Positions 23,917 through 37,500 of a stretch of 42,242 bases of DNA are shown here, piece by piece. The translations under genes were made by a program, and so were the position numbers. The notes beneath the pieces are model-generated. The model was not told the DNA's origin. It made no database searches and was given only the letters and a program-made list of their open reading frames with translations. How positions within the stretch are numbered: the stretch's first letter is position 1; every line of letters starts with the position of its first letter. This stretch comes from Ichthyophonus hoferi (Eukaryota > Opisthokonta > Ichthyosporea > Ichthyophonida > Ichthyophonidae): contig NAOQ01000098.1 in assembly GCA_002751075.1 (NCBI GenBank), positions 8,924-51,165 on the forward strand, given 5' to 3'.

Positions 23917-25569
23917 TTTCTTTTAAATGATATCATTGCAATGAATCTGTGTGAAGAATTTGTGGTAGATATTAGTGTTATATGTCAAAGCGTCGAATGG
24001 GATTCTTGGCTAATGCTTTATTAGTATTTTAAATTAAGTTTGTTATTGGCTTAAATGTTGATTGGCTTAAAAGATGATTGGTCGATTGACTTATATGTGG
24101 ATTGGCTTAAATGTTTGATCTTAGGCATAGTGGTAGTCGGTCGAATTGACCCTGGAAACTGAGAAAATAAACAAAAGCGTAAAACTGTACTCCATTTAAC
24201 AAATAAGAATATGGAATGAATGGAAGGAATCTATTTTTTTTAAATTAATCCAATCCGGTTTTTAAAAATATTTGGACTAAGAGCTTTACATTTTGTATTT
24301 TAATTGTATAATTGCCGTAGTGGGGCTTAACCGTATTATTAATACTAGGTCTGAAATGGAAGAAACACCATGTAACTCTGATCAATGTAAGACATAACTC
24401 GAAAAATCAAAATTTTAATCCTGTGCCCTATGTACTTGACTGTTAGATTGCGATTTGTCCCATAAGAAAGCATAAGATCGAGCATTTGACCTATAAAAGT
24501 AATAATTTGAAATATAGAAAGCAATGCCTGGCGTCATAAATATTTTATGGTAGAAAATAATTATTGCAGAGCCTACATACAAGACGAGATAATTGGATTA
24601 AAAATAAATGACTCAAAAATAACATAGCCTGCATAATAATAATAAATTGGAATTTATTTGAGATGTGAATTCATAGCATATAGTTAAAATTTTAATATCG
24701 GGCGTTTGGAGTTCAAATGATTTCTGATTGGATTCATCTTGATATGGGAAAGGATTTTCACTGGCTTATTAAGCATACTAATTAGTAAAAACTGTGTAAG
24801 ATGCAATAAGATTCTATGAGCCAAGGAGGAGTAGACCATAGCATTGAATTACTTCGTTAAAATCTCAAATAGTAATTTGAAGGTGTAGATCAATGCTTAC
24901 TCATAGGTTGCCTTGGATTTAATGCTTAACCACCGATAAAATAACTAATGCACTTAGTATTGCAGAGTAAAATAGTAACTAATAATAATAGTATATAAAG
25001 TGTTGTTTTAAATTTGTTCACTATTATTTTTTTTTAAATTTTTTAAATTGTTTTATAAGGAAAAGGTATAATTAAAAGTATATGATATTATAATATAGAA
25101 AGTTTAAACAAATATTTATGTATGCTGTAACGTGCGGGGGCTTTCTTACGTAAACACCCTGATGTGATTACTACATCGCGGGCACAACTATTGCATTCTT
25201 TGTAAGATAATACTCTAGCAATTTTTTGCAGTCAGATTTACCTCTGTGTTTTGACTTATACTTTTATTTTGATTAATATATATATCGGAGTTCTCTTATT
25301 AAAAGTATTTTATTTATTTATATTTAATATAAACGGTGGGAACCCGATTTCTTAGAGGCAATCAACATCTATATTATATTGTATAGTATATAATGCGTGT
25401 ATTTGTGTCTACTAAATAGATGTTGCAGGTAAAAGAAACTACTGAAGCAAACAATATAAAAACACCATGATAAGTAGCCTTTCGAACTACACAATATTTA
25501 AGTTGGTGGGATAGGGTGTGATATTATTATATTTTAAAATTTTAGAAACGAACGAAAACATCATTCAAA
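23917..25569. other. Intergenic spacer between SPR and the DENN gene
   Basis: No gene was recognised. A candidate polyadenylation signal for SPR (AATAAA, 24166-24171) lies 250 bases after its stop. A cluster of ATTGG motifs in the repeated phrase gattggcttaaa spans about 24045-24115. The DENN promoter should lie at the right end, but no core element stands out. Confidence 0.5.
24045..24115. repeat. Cluster of gattggcttaaa repeats
   Basis: Four to five spaced copies of attggcttaaa or attggtc/attgact variants lie within 70 bases, 3' of SPR. It could be a degenerate minisatellite or a cluster of inverted CCAAT boxes. Confidence 0.6.
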
Positions 25570-28500
25570 ATGGATTCCAATGAGATTGAGCCAAATCCAC
25601 GACTTATTGAGTATTTTTTCATCGGTGGAGTAACCGAGCATGACCTTTGTTCCAAAGATGCCATGAGGTATCTATCTGATTGTGTGTGTGTTTTAATGCT
25701 TGTTTTTTTTTTTTTTTTGTACAAAGAGAGAAGAGTAGGTAAGCTCAAATCTCAAACATAAATATGTATTTATAAACGTAACTGCTTCTTCGTTTTTTTT
25801 TTTAATAGAAATCATGCATATAAAAATTCTTACGAAAGGAACTACATATATACTTTCATACGACTGTAACTGTAATTGTAAACATTTTTCATGTATACAA
25901 ACTCACAATCTCATAAATACGCGCTATTATGTATAGAATGATAAAAATATTTATAATGTAATACCATACATTTCCCTTAAAGGTTCCAAGTTTTATTTAT
26001 TTATTTATGTTTAATGAAGTTTAGAAAAACATACTGGGTTGTGAGGCTATTTTTTAACGGGTAACTTGTTAAATTTACCCATCTACAACTATCCTATATT
26101 ATTTGTACTACTAATCTACTAATCTATACCGCTGATACTATTCATACCGTTGCCACCGACATGATTCTATTTTTGCGTTAGAGAATACTATTAATAGTGG
26201 GTTAGAATGGTGATGGCTTTGGCCTGGGGTTGGCGTATATCATGTTGCTGTGGTATATAGTGGTTTCTATGGTGATGGTTGTAACATTGCAGTTCTGTGT
26301 GTTTTTTTTTTCGTTTAACAGATCTTTATAATACTATGAGCAGCAGAGTTTTATTTTTCTGTATTTGGTACTATCTCTTTTCTTAGATGAAGTTTTATCA
26401 ACATTAGTGATGGGACGAAAGCTCTGGTTTATTTCTGAACATCGCTTTAAACTATTTTACATATGTACATATAGGTATATGTGCATGTGCATGTGTATGT
26501 GTATATATAACAATGAGCATGTTTTTGACAGAAATAATTAAAATAAGATGCTTATTTACGAATTTAATAAAGTGAAATGTATTACTTCAGCCTTAGTGAA
26601 AGAGAGCACCTACCATATGTGTGTATATGTGTATATGTTTAACGTGTCTCTCTAATAGCCATCACGCTTTAATCTTAACGCTTTAAATACCTTTATATTA
26701 TCATAGGAGGTACACCATGTATGTGAATTATACATACTGTTCTAGTTATTATTTTATATATTAATCTTTTTTTTTTTGGCCATTCTATGGTGATCGGTCC
26801 ACGTTCTTTTCCTCGTTTATGTTTATAATACAAAATAAATTGATTGTAATGGTTATAACTACTTTAGTTATGCTAATTTAGGTCGTGCTATTATTAATAA
26901 TGGTATGTCACTAGTAATTTATTCATTAAGTCAATGTAAAACGTATACTCTACCAACTATTACTACATTATATATATAAGGTTTAAAGTTAAAAATGTAT
27001 ATTGGTACATGTATTTTAGAGTAGAGAGTTACACTTATTCTCTTTCTCTCTTTCCTGTGTTTTCTGTTCACAATAGAAATGGTTATATTACTAGATTTAT
27101 ACATAGCCGCTTATTTCCTTGATTGGCCAAGACGTTTTTATTTTTAGTTTGGCAATAGTGTGCTCTATTGGGCATCTCTGTATGTTTACTACGTCCACTG
27201 AAGCACTTATTTATTCGCACACATATGTATATCTATATTTATTTGTCTTTATGCATGTCTATGTATATATAAGGCTGTGTGTACCTAACCATATCCAAGC
27301 CATATGCACATTACCGGCACTATACCCTCCTAAACACATCTGTAGTCACTGACATTTCCTTTCCGCTTCCTATATAGTACAGTTAGTTCGACACTTAGTT
27401 CGGCAAGTGGCGCCGATAATATATCGCAACATTCGGCTATGTCAGACACTTATACACCTTCGATGCTGTGGCGATATCCGAAGGAAAATTACCCGGATAC
27501 AGCCGTCAATGGAGGCAGTGTGATGTGTTTTTGTTTTCCTCAAGGACTGAAACTTAGTCAGGGGTATAAGCTCCCTGCATACCATAGCTTTGTTATGACC
27601 AATGAGAAAGGGTATGTATTTTCTGTATGTATGCATAAGTGTATGGGCTGTATGGGTTGGGGTTGCGTATTTAGTTTGGTTTGGAAGTTATAATAGTTAT
27701 GTTATTGTGTGTAATATTGTAGTGTTATTATTAGGAATGGGGAAGTCATAGTAAAGGTGTTAGAAAAGATATATGTCTCACGCCAAGTACATATAAAACG
27801 AATGAACTGTTTGGATTTAAAGGGTATAGTATGGTATACATTGAACTATGCATATGTAATTTGACACGTAAGTGCATGCTGGTCGTACTAGGTAGAGATC
27901 TTGTTTGTTTTTGCTATCCAGTGATTAATATTGACTTGTGTATATGCACTAATGATTATATTTCACACTACATTTATTAATAAATTATTGTAATAATATG
28001 GATTACGTGCAAGTATGTTATTTGCATTTCTTTTTTTATATTTCTTTATTTTATCAATACATAACAAATATTTATAGCCAACCAATTAATCAATTTCCTT
28101 TATTTTAAAATTGATTGTTAATTTGTTTATTATCACGCAGTGCCCGTCTATATGGTGGCTGCATGGTGTTCTATGAAGCCCTTAATGGCTCTGTGCCCAG
28201 TGACAGACCATGGTAATTATATTACCTTATAAACCCCCCTCACCCTTTTTACTTCAATCACTGTCTGGTCGTATTGAGCAGTGTCATTAGTAAATGAAAG
28301 CACATTCCTGTATAAAGATATGCCAATGGGTAGCGTCTATTCCACATTAAAGCAGACAGGCACATAATCATAATTAGATATAAAGGGGCATAAACACATG
28401 TGTAGTCTTAACTCTCAATATGGTAGGAGACAGCACGTGCATGCATTTGAGTAAGGCTAGCCTTATGATGGGTTTAATTGCAATTTTGGGGCTTTCATAT

Positions 28501-31500
28501 ATGTACATTTTGCGATTTTCTTACATTAATCTCGGATTATATCCAATTAAGTATGTCATTTATATATGTAGTGAATACATGCATACTCTGCTATATACCC
28601 CAAACCTACCATAATAAAAAAGTATTATGGGTTACCAACTACCCCCTACATGAACGATTCCGGGTCGGGTTACATGGCATGGCCCGGCCCGGCCCACAAT
28701 ACGACGTGGCCTTTTCCGGCTAACCTAACCATATATTTCCTGATACAGCTCCTTGGGGTTTGAGGGCAGACCCCCAGTACAAGTAGATGTGTTATATAAG
28801 CCTAAGTGCATTGTGCTGCTCAGTGCCTGGCCTTATATCACTCTGTTTAGAGTAGGTCTTCACTACCTTAGTATAGTGTTATGTACACGTAGAAATATAC
28901 ATATTTATTATATATGTATATATAATATGTATGTGTTTGTGTACCATCATGATATACTTATATGCATATGCATACTATTGCTATAGAAACTTCCTCTTAC
29001 TACCAGCTTCTGACAAAGACGTCTGTGTTAAGCGCATTCATAGTTATACCTACCGTTATATTCGTACATACACATATACGTACACATACACATACATCTA
29101 CCTTTACATTTACATCTTTGTATATTTATAAAGATTGGCCATAGAGTAACATAATATCGTATGTCTTATATTAATGTTTCATATACCTTTTAAAATAAGC
29201 ATCATTAGATAATCCTATTGTAAGTTTTTATACTTACTGGTCTATTTGTCACAGGATATTGCAGCACAGATATACATGTTAAGTCAAGGTGATTCATTGC
29301 ATGATCTGGAAAAATACATAGCTAACATATGTATGGAGGTCCCCGTACCGCCCCCAGGAAAGGTAAAGGTCATTTATGTGTATATATTTAGGTATCTATA
29401 TGTATATGTTTATGTACGTATGTATGTGTGTATATGTTTATGTGTGTATATGTTTATGTGTGTATATGTTTATGTATGTATGTATGTATGTATGTATATG
29501 TGTATATATGTGTGTGTGTATATGTATATGTTTATGTATGTATGTATGTATGTATGTATGTATGTATGTATGTATGTGTGTGTATGCATGTATGCATACA
29601 ATCGCTATAGCCAAAGCTGACTGATTGATGTGTTATCATAGGTGGAGGTGGAATTAACAATTAGCAACGCGAAATTGTTTGTGTCTCGACCGCCAGTGAA
29701 TCATTTCTACCCTTTACTGCTGGACTTTTGTTTGGTATGTTTTCTTTTATTTATCTTTTTACTACTATACTATTTCTATCTACTCTACCTACCTATACTA
29801 TTTAACTATGCGCCTATAACCACACCTCATATTAACCGACCGACCTTCTCCCTCTCCCTCTCCTTTCTCCCACAGGACTTTATGTTTTGCAAATTAAAAG
29901 TAGAAAATGTGGTACGGTTGTTCACCTTGGCGTTATGTGAACGACGCATTCTAATATTTTCTGCCAACTATTCCGCCCTGCATGTAATAGCCGAGTCTAT
30001 CTGTGCGCTTATATATCCATTAACCTGGCAGGTATAGTACATATTATACGTTATATATGTGTGTGTATATGTATGTGTGTTTAGTATATATACCTGTGTG
30101 CAACATTTTAGTTTGATTAAACTATTTAAGTATTGTATGGCTATACACCAACACCCAATCACCATTCCCCTATACCACGTATGCATTCCAATATTGTCTC
30201 AAACATCATATATATATATCGTTTATTAATTAATTGAATCTCATTAACATTTGCGTGTTGTATGGCTGTGTACTAACAGCTAATTAACCTTGCTTTATAA
30301 TATGTATACATTCCCGTTCTGCCTCAAGCATCATATATATATATCATTTACTAGTTAATTGGGCTTCATTAGCATTTAAGTGATGTATGGCTGTGTGCCA
30401 ACGCCGGACTAACGCTAATTAACCATCCCCTATAGCATGTATACATCCCTGTTTTACCCGAGGCGATGCTTTCTTTTGTACAGGTAGGGAAGGTCATTGG
30501 ATAGAGAGGCCTGCTTATGTATATATACTATATACTACCTCTATACTATATATTTAGAGCAATATGGGTATATCTGTGACTATATATCTATGTAAAAGTG
30601 TCTATTATGTATATTATTATATCTATGCTGCCTTGCAATGATTGCATTGACCTGTCCAATATATTGCCTTTTTTTTGGTAAGCTCAGTACACATGTCTAT
30701 TGTATTGCCTGATTTGGTAAACTAACATTGTTGTGTCACCCAGGCCCCTATGCCTTATATCATTGGAGTTCATAGGTTAGTACCTCTCCTTCCTGATTGG
30801 TTAAAATAAAACTGTGCACCTCGTACCTAGTATAGTATGAATAGTCCACCAATTGACCATACAGCATACATTTACGTTTAACTACCTAGATACCTGGCTG
30901 TACAGATAACATATACCACTATATACACATGACGTTATAATTACGTCATTATCAATATACAAGGTGTGAAGCATGTAGGGAGCCAATCATTTACAGCCCT
31001 GGTCTGTCTGTATCGCGACCTTTTCTATAATTAAAGTTTAGGCCCAATCACTAACTAAGGATAATTTTATAGAGATCATATGGAAGACATTATCCGTGAT
31101 ATTGGCAATCCTGCTGACTTGGTAAGTGACTAGTGACCTATATATGTATGTGTGTGTGTTTGTATATACATGGTTATTAAAAATAAGCTCTATTTATTTA
31201 ATTATAGGATACTAGTTCATATCTTTTTCCTATATACTTTTATATTAACCAAGAGCATAACAATTACATCTTTTGCCTATGATTATAATATTATCACACA
31301 ACGATGATTGGATCAGGAAGAGACACTCATAGGTGGGTATTGGTGCAGGCCTATCTAGACCTGGAGAATGACGTAATCATAGAGGTGCCAGGAGCTACTC
31401 CAGACCTACCGCCAAGTCTCAAGAACAAGGTAGAGAGATAGATAGGAGGGTAGGCTAGGCTATGGTAATCATGGTTGTTGATGGTGTTGTTTCTATGGTT

Positions 31501-34500
31501 ATTACTATGATTGGTATTATTATGGTATTATGAATAATGGTAGTGGTTCAGTAGCATTATTATTATTATAGGTATTAGTAATAGTACAATAGTATTATTA
31601 CTACTACTATTCATGTCTGACTTTATTTGTTTTTTCTTTGTGCTAAATCACCCCATCTCAACAACTGTAACCCAATCCTGTATCAATATCTGCGGGTTTA
31701 AAATATATAGCCAATGACATGCCTTCCATATATCTAACGGACTGTTTTCATTGGCAGTTACTTGAAAGGCTGCAAGCAGTATCGTTTATTCCCGATCGAG
31801 TTAGAACCCAAATAGGGATGTTAGGAGACTGTGACGAGGTTTTCAGTCTGGTTAATAAGGGCGATGATCATAGGGTAGGCTTGACTTATGACTTTGTTAA
31901 AACTAGATCTAGCAACATCCAATGGGGTAAGTAGATATATATATATATGTGTGTGTGTGCATGTATGCGTATAGGTATATATCTATATGTATAGGTATAT
32001 ATATATGTATGTTTGTGTGTATGTATTTATATATATACATGCATATGTAGGGTCGTTTGAATGGGTTGGGATACAATTTCTTGAAATTGGAAAATGGTTG
32101 GTTATATTTAAATAGTCTTGCCCAATCAACACATAATCTTAAACAAAAAACTTTGCATGTCCCATTAAATCTGTACTTCATTTTAATGCAGTAAGTTAAT
32201 TGGTAGGATTTTTTAACATTAGGAAAGAGACTGTAAATTACTAAGGATTCAGAAACACTGGCTTAAATTGGGAAAACCAATTTTTTCACCAATCAAGGCA
32301 TATTTTTAAAATGGGGTCCTTCTTTGGCAAGTATTTCACCTAACGCTAACTTACATTGGTGTGGTATGTTCTCACCCAATAGGACGAGAAAATATTCTGG
32401 CCCCAGGGACGGTCTATGTACCTTTAGATATTGTAAGGGCATTATTATTGATCTAATTAGAATTATAATTATATACAATTATTACTGTTAAGTAATTGTC
32501 CTCTTTCCCTATCACTTGCACGGATTAAAGTGTACTTTTGTGTCTGTCATTTACTTTGTGAAACGAAATGTAGAGCGAGTGATAATTAATTGTTTTGTAT
32601 GAGAAAGGGAGAGTGGGAAGAATACTAAACAGAACGGTGTATATCTATTGGTGGCCATGGCTATCCGGGTTATGACAACTATATAAATTCTGTATTAGTA
32701 TAATGCATATTAAAATAATTGAACCTACCAATATTCAAGTATTTTAAATTAAGTTTTTAAATACATTTGTATGTTTTTCTGGGGTTAAATAAATGATTAA
32801 CTCGCTTGAAGGAGGTTTGGCCTTATAAATAGATATTTTATGTGCGTGATTCTATAGGTCCGTATCTCATCTTATAACTAACGCATATAGAGAAGCCCAA
32901 TAAGAAATGAGTTCCAAAAAGAGTGGTAGTATCTGCACAAACTTGATATTTATATACATATATTTATATAAGAACGTCAATAAGAAATGATTTTGTGAAG
33001 CGGGTGGCCAATCAGCATGAAGGTTTAAATAAATTGGCGGAACGGGTGTAAAGAAAAGATGGAAACAGGGTACTGGTCGACCGCTAACAATACTTCCTTA
33101 TTAGGATGATCCTACCGCTGATCCTAAAGAAAAAACCGAAGCGTGAGTACTGTATGCATGATATATGCATGCCTGTATCTGTTTATCCATTGGTAGCTAT
33201 TTTGAGTTCTATTTTATCTGTATTGATCTATTGGCCTAGATTACTATTATATAAATATGAAAGATATTTGATTGACTGTGTATTTGGATTAGGGCTACGA
33301 TAATGTTTGGTAGCGTTTATTTGTATGTGTTTAGGCAATATATGTATATATATATATATATATATATGTTACGTTATGATGATTCTGATTTCGATTGTAA
33401 TGACCGCGGGTATGTAAGGAAAAAGAAAAGAGATGAGATAAGGTAAAGACAGAAAAGAACCACTTAATATAGAAATAAACCGAGAGAGAAAAAGAGGGAT
33501 ATAGATATGATGGTTTTAAAGGGGGTATGGCATAACACGATGAATGGTTTACAGTAAAAACCAAGATTATGTTTTAAACATTCGTCCACGGGCCAAGTCT
33601 CACAAGGAACATCATCTGTTTACGGTAAGAACATCGTATATAGTAGTATATGTTTATAGTATATTGGATATTGTATATTGTATATTGTAGTGTATGTTTA
33701 CAGTATATAGTATATTATATATTGTATATAGAGGGCCAGTATATTTAATATTTATATTTTCATTGTACAACCCAAATCCGGTAAATCCGCAGGAAAAGCC
33801 CTGAAATTGTCATATTGTTGTTATATAAAGTATGAAAATTAATTATACTTGCTACTTGCGTATAATAAGACAACTGAGGAATAGGTACTAACTCCCGATT
33901 GGAACTTGTTCTGGATGCTTATCCTTATAAAAAATTTCAACATATGAAGTGTTGTAATACCTCTATGTTATATCCACCTATCTACGCATTACATTATATT
34001 TATCGCTAAAACAATTAAATGGGTTTGATAATAGATTGTATGCATAGGTTTATAGTTACATGTCAAAGTATATTAGTATACAGGATAGATACATAGATAC
34101 ATATACACATACATGGTCATAGGGAGAAGCGTTGTACTGACAGTAAGGTTAATGTATATATAGGAGAGGTTTGTGACCGATGGATATTGCAGTGCATGCT
34201 GCGAATTCATCCCATCCTTAAGGTCTACCTACGCATGTAGTGGTATGTTATATTTTTTTATGTTGTATTTTACATACTTCTACTCTCTTTCTTTTCTTTC
34301 TCCCTCTCCCTCTCTCTCTTCATATTAATGTATGCTCGTTTCATCATCTGGCCGTCCTCATTGCCCCCTCTACCCCTATACCACCATTATAATATACAGT
34401 ACACTCACATAAACATGCAAACCAACCTCAAGTGTAGATACTAACAACCCGGTATGTGTATATGTATAGTATGTGATCTACGATTCCACAAGGAATGTGC

Positions 34501-37500
34501 CGACGTAGCACGAGCAGGTACTTGTGGGTGGACTTTTAATGAAAGTTTAGTTCGCGTGGCCTTTCTACGCGTCTTTTCAACCCTTTTAAAGGTACCTCCT
34601 TCGACTATGTATAGTTAATAAACGCCCTAGATTCGTGTAAAATGCATTTGCGTAACAATTATTATCATTAATTAATTTAATTGGTAATGGTGTAGTTTGC
34701 GACCTGTATATATTGTTAATTTAATTATCGATGTCGTAGTATAGTCTTATTGGTATTATGGCTGTGCAATGTCGCCAATCGACATTCTGATTGTCTCATT
34801 GATTTTTAACGTATCAATGATGGTATTAACATCATTCATGTTTATACATTACCCTATATAGCCCCCTTTTACTGCTAAACTATCAAGTGAGTTATTGCGT
34901 CATTAATAGCCTTATATGGCTGTGGTCCCCAAAGGACTCAGGTGGCAATATATTAATAACACCCAATGCATGTATATATATACACTGTTGCGTTATCATA
35001 GATTGTCCTAACAACCAGCCATTAACGCTTGTATCTATTTATAGCATCACTATGGCAGTATTATCCTATCATAGACTATTCTGTATATACTATCCTATAC
35101 ACCAAGCTCTCATAAACACATACCTAATCATATGCGCCCCAATCCCATAGACCCACCGGCATTATCTACCAGCCAATTGCGATGTCGAATTTGACAATGA
35201 GGCATTCCTAGATACTCTAGATAGAGGCCGTCGAGTAAGCGTCCTTATTACTTTATGGCTTTGGCATCTTAGTGTTGTGTTTTGTTTGTTCAATATATAT
35301 TTATATGGTTATATGTATGTGTATGTTTGTCTGTAGGTGTATATATATAGTTTAACTTGTGGCATTCCTGAGGCCCTACACGCCTTTCTTATATAAATTA
35401 GTCATTATTAGTGAGAGATTTAACAACCTGATTTTAAATTTTAATATTAATGTGCTTGATAGACCATCATGCACCTATTACAATTGATTTCCTTTATATG
35501 AGTGCCAATAGCCTGCTGTCTTTATTCTTTATTAGTATTGCAATGACGTTATTGGCATAACCTCTTATTATTATTTTGCCTTTGGCCTATTGGATTCCTC
35601 CACGATAATTTTTCTCTTCTTTTTCGCTTTTGTCGTGACGTGTAACCAATCAAGCATTAAAGATACATTACGATCCAATCATGGTGTTCATCGTGTGTGA
35701 CGGTGTAAAGGAATTAAAGGGATCTAATCATTGCCATGCAGTGATTGGTGTTTAACAAAGGGATTTTTTTTAGGAAATTGGTGCCATCTTAATGGAGACA
35801 CAGGCCTGGAGCAACTTTGTTATTGAGCGAATAGAAAGAGATCCTAATGATTTTGAGGTGGGTGATGATTGGGTGTATGTACATGCGTATATGTATATAT
35901 GTGAATGTATGCATATATATATAGGTATATGTGTGTGTATGTATGTGTGTATATATCTAGGTATGTATGCATGTATATATATAGGTTTGTGTATATGTAT
36001 GTATGTACATATGTATGCATGTGTATACATGGGATGCGGCCACGCCTTTCATTCTCAGTTTACCCTTCCCCTATAGATTCCAGTCTATCTTGGTCTATTA
36101 CATGCATGATAGGTAAAGGTCTGATTGGATGGTGTTTTTTAATATAGCCATAATTGGAAGTCATAAACCATGCGGTCAGACGCTAACATTGGCTATATAT
36201 GATTGGTTTTATGGTCATGAAATCGTGTTTCCATTGGATACTGTTTCCCCTGCTGACAAAACTGGGCATTGGTCAGGTTCTGTTTTTTAACGAGATGATA
36301 AAGAAGAAAAAGAATCGTAGTTCGTCATCATTGTTCTGTAAGTGAATGGCACTGGACTGGCTTGTATTTTTTAAAAGGAGCATATACCCTGTAGATATTA
36401 TTTATCCTTGTAGCGTGATCCAATATTTGTTGTGATGGTATGTATGGTGTATTGTATAATATATAGTATAGAATATATATAGTCTATAGTATATATTGGT
36501 TAGCTACATTCACCTGTATGTACCTCACTAACCCCATTAATTACCGTTAATTAGGTTAAATTAATCATGCTATTTGAGTTGTGTCAATTATTTAGTAAGT
36601 ATAGCATACCGTTTGACAGTTCAATAACGTATTATCCAGCCAATCAATGTTACTGCTTTACTTATAATATTTTATTTGTGATCTGTAGCAGGTCCGCAAG
36701 CAACGCCTTTCCTCACTGACCAATCGTACGAGGTCACAGAGACATATAAATGTTTAAAACCGAAAGGTACAATAGAAAGTGTTTGCTTATTATTTTATTC
36801 CTTCTTTTTTTTTTTTTTTTTTACTATTATTATTAACCGGTAACAATTGTTTTTTATTGGTTTGTCTTCCTTTATATTTTTTTTTATATTTTATCTCCTT
36901 ATACTCTATAGCATCTATGAAAACCTTTTTATTTACGTATTTAAATAAATATAAATATACCAGTTCAATCGCAAATGTTCTTTACACGTTAATATTTTTC
37001 GCATTTCTGAATTTTTTAAAAATATTTTTTAAAGCTCCAAGTACTACCATCTCAACTCCGATCTCGAAAATTTTCCTGACCATCACAGATGATATCGCTC
37101 GTGACAAACGTTTTGATGATGTGAATGACGTTTTGCGAGGTAAGGCATACCATTGGCCGATTGTCACGCAATATTATTTATTCATTGGTGTATTCTCATA
37201 CATATCTTTTTAACTTACGAATAATGTATTTGCATAATTATTTGATTGTTTTTACTATCATTTTCTGTATAAATTGTCATTTGAACAATATGGTTAGGGT
37301 ATACTATGCATATATTTATGTATGCCTGCAAGTACTTCTTTAAGATCCTTGTTATTTCTTTGTGTTATACTCCCTACAACACAACACTTTCTCCTTCTGC
37401 TTTTCTTCTCACGCATCCCCTTTCATCTCTCTCTATGTCTGTGTCTATCTCATATTCTTTAGACACCTTTACGGTGCCAGTAGACGACATTTTCCTATCG

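Noticed and set aside
28993-29050. Possible DENN exon after the acceptor gctatag at 28992
   Set aside because: In the required phase it meets a stop at once, and the exons ending at 28851 and starting at 29255 join perfectly in the DENN family pattern (LFR-DIAAQIYMLS).
29246-29620. Long Tyr/Val/Cys/Met frames
   Set aside because: Beyond the real exon (29255-29362) they are translated TATG microsatellite.
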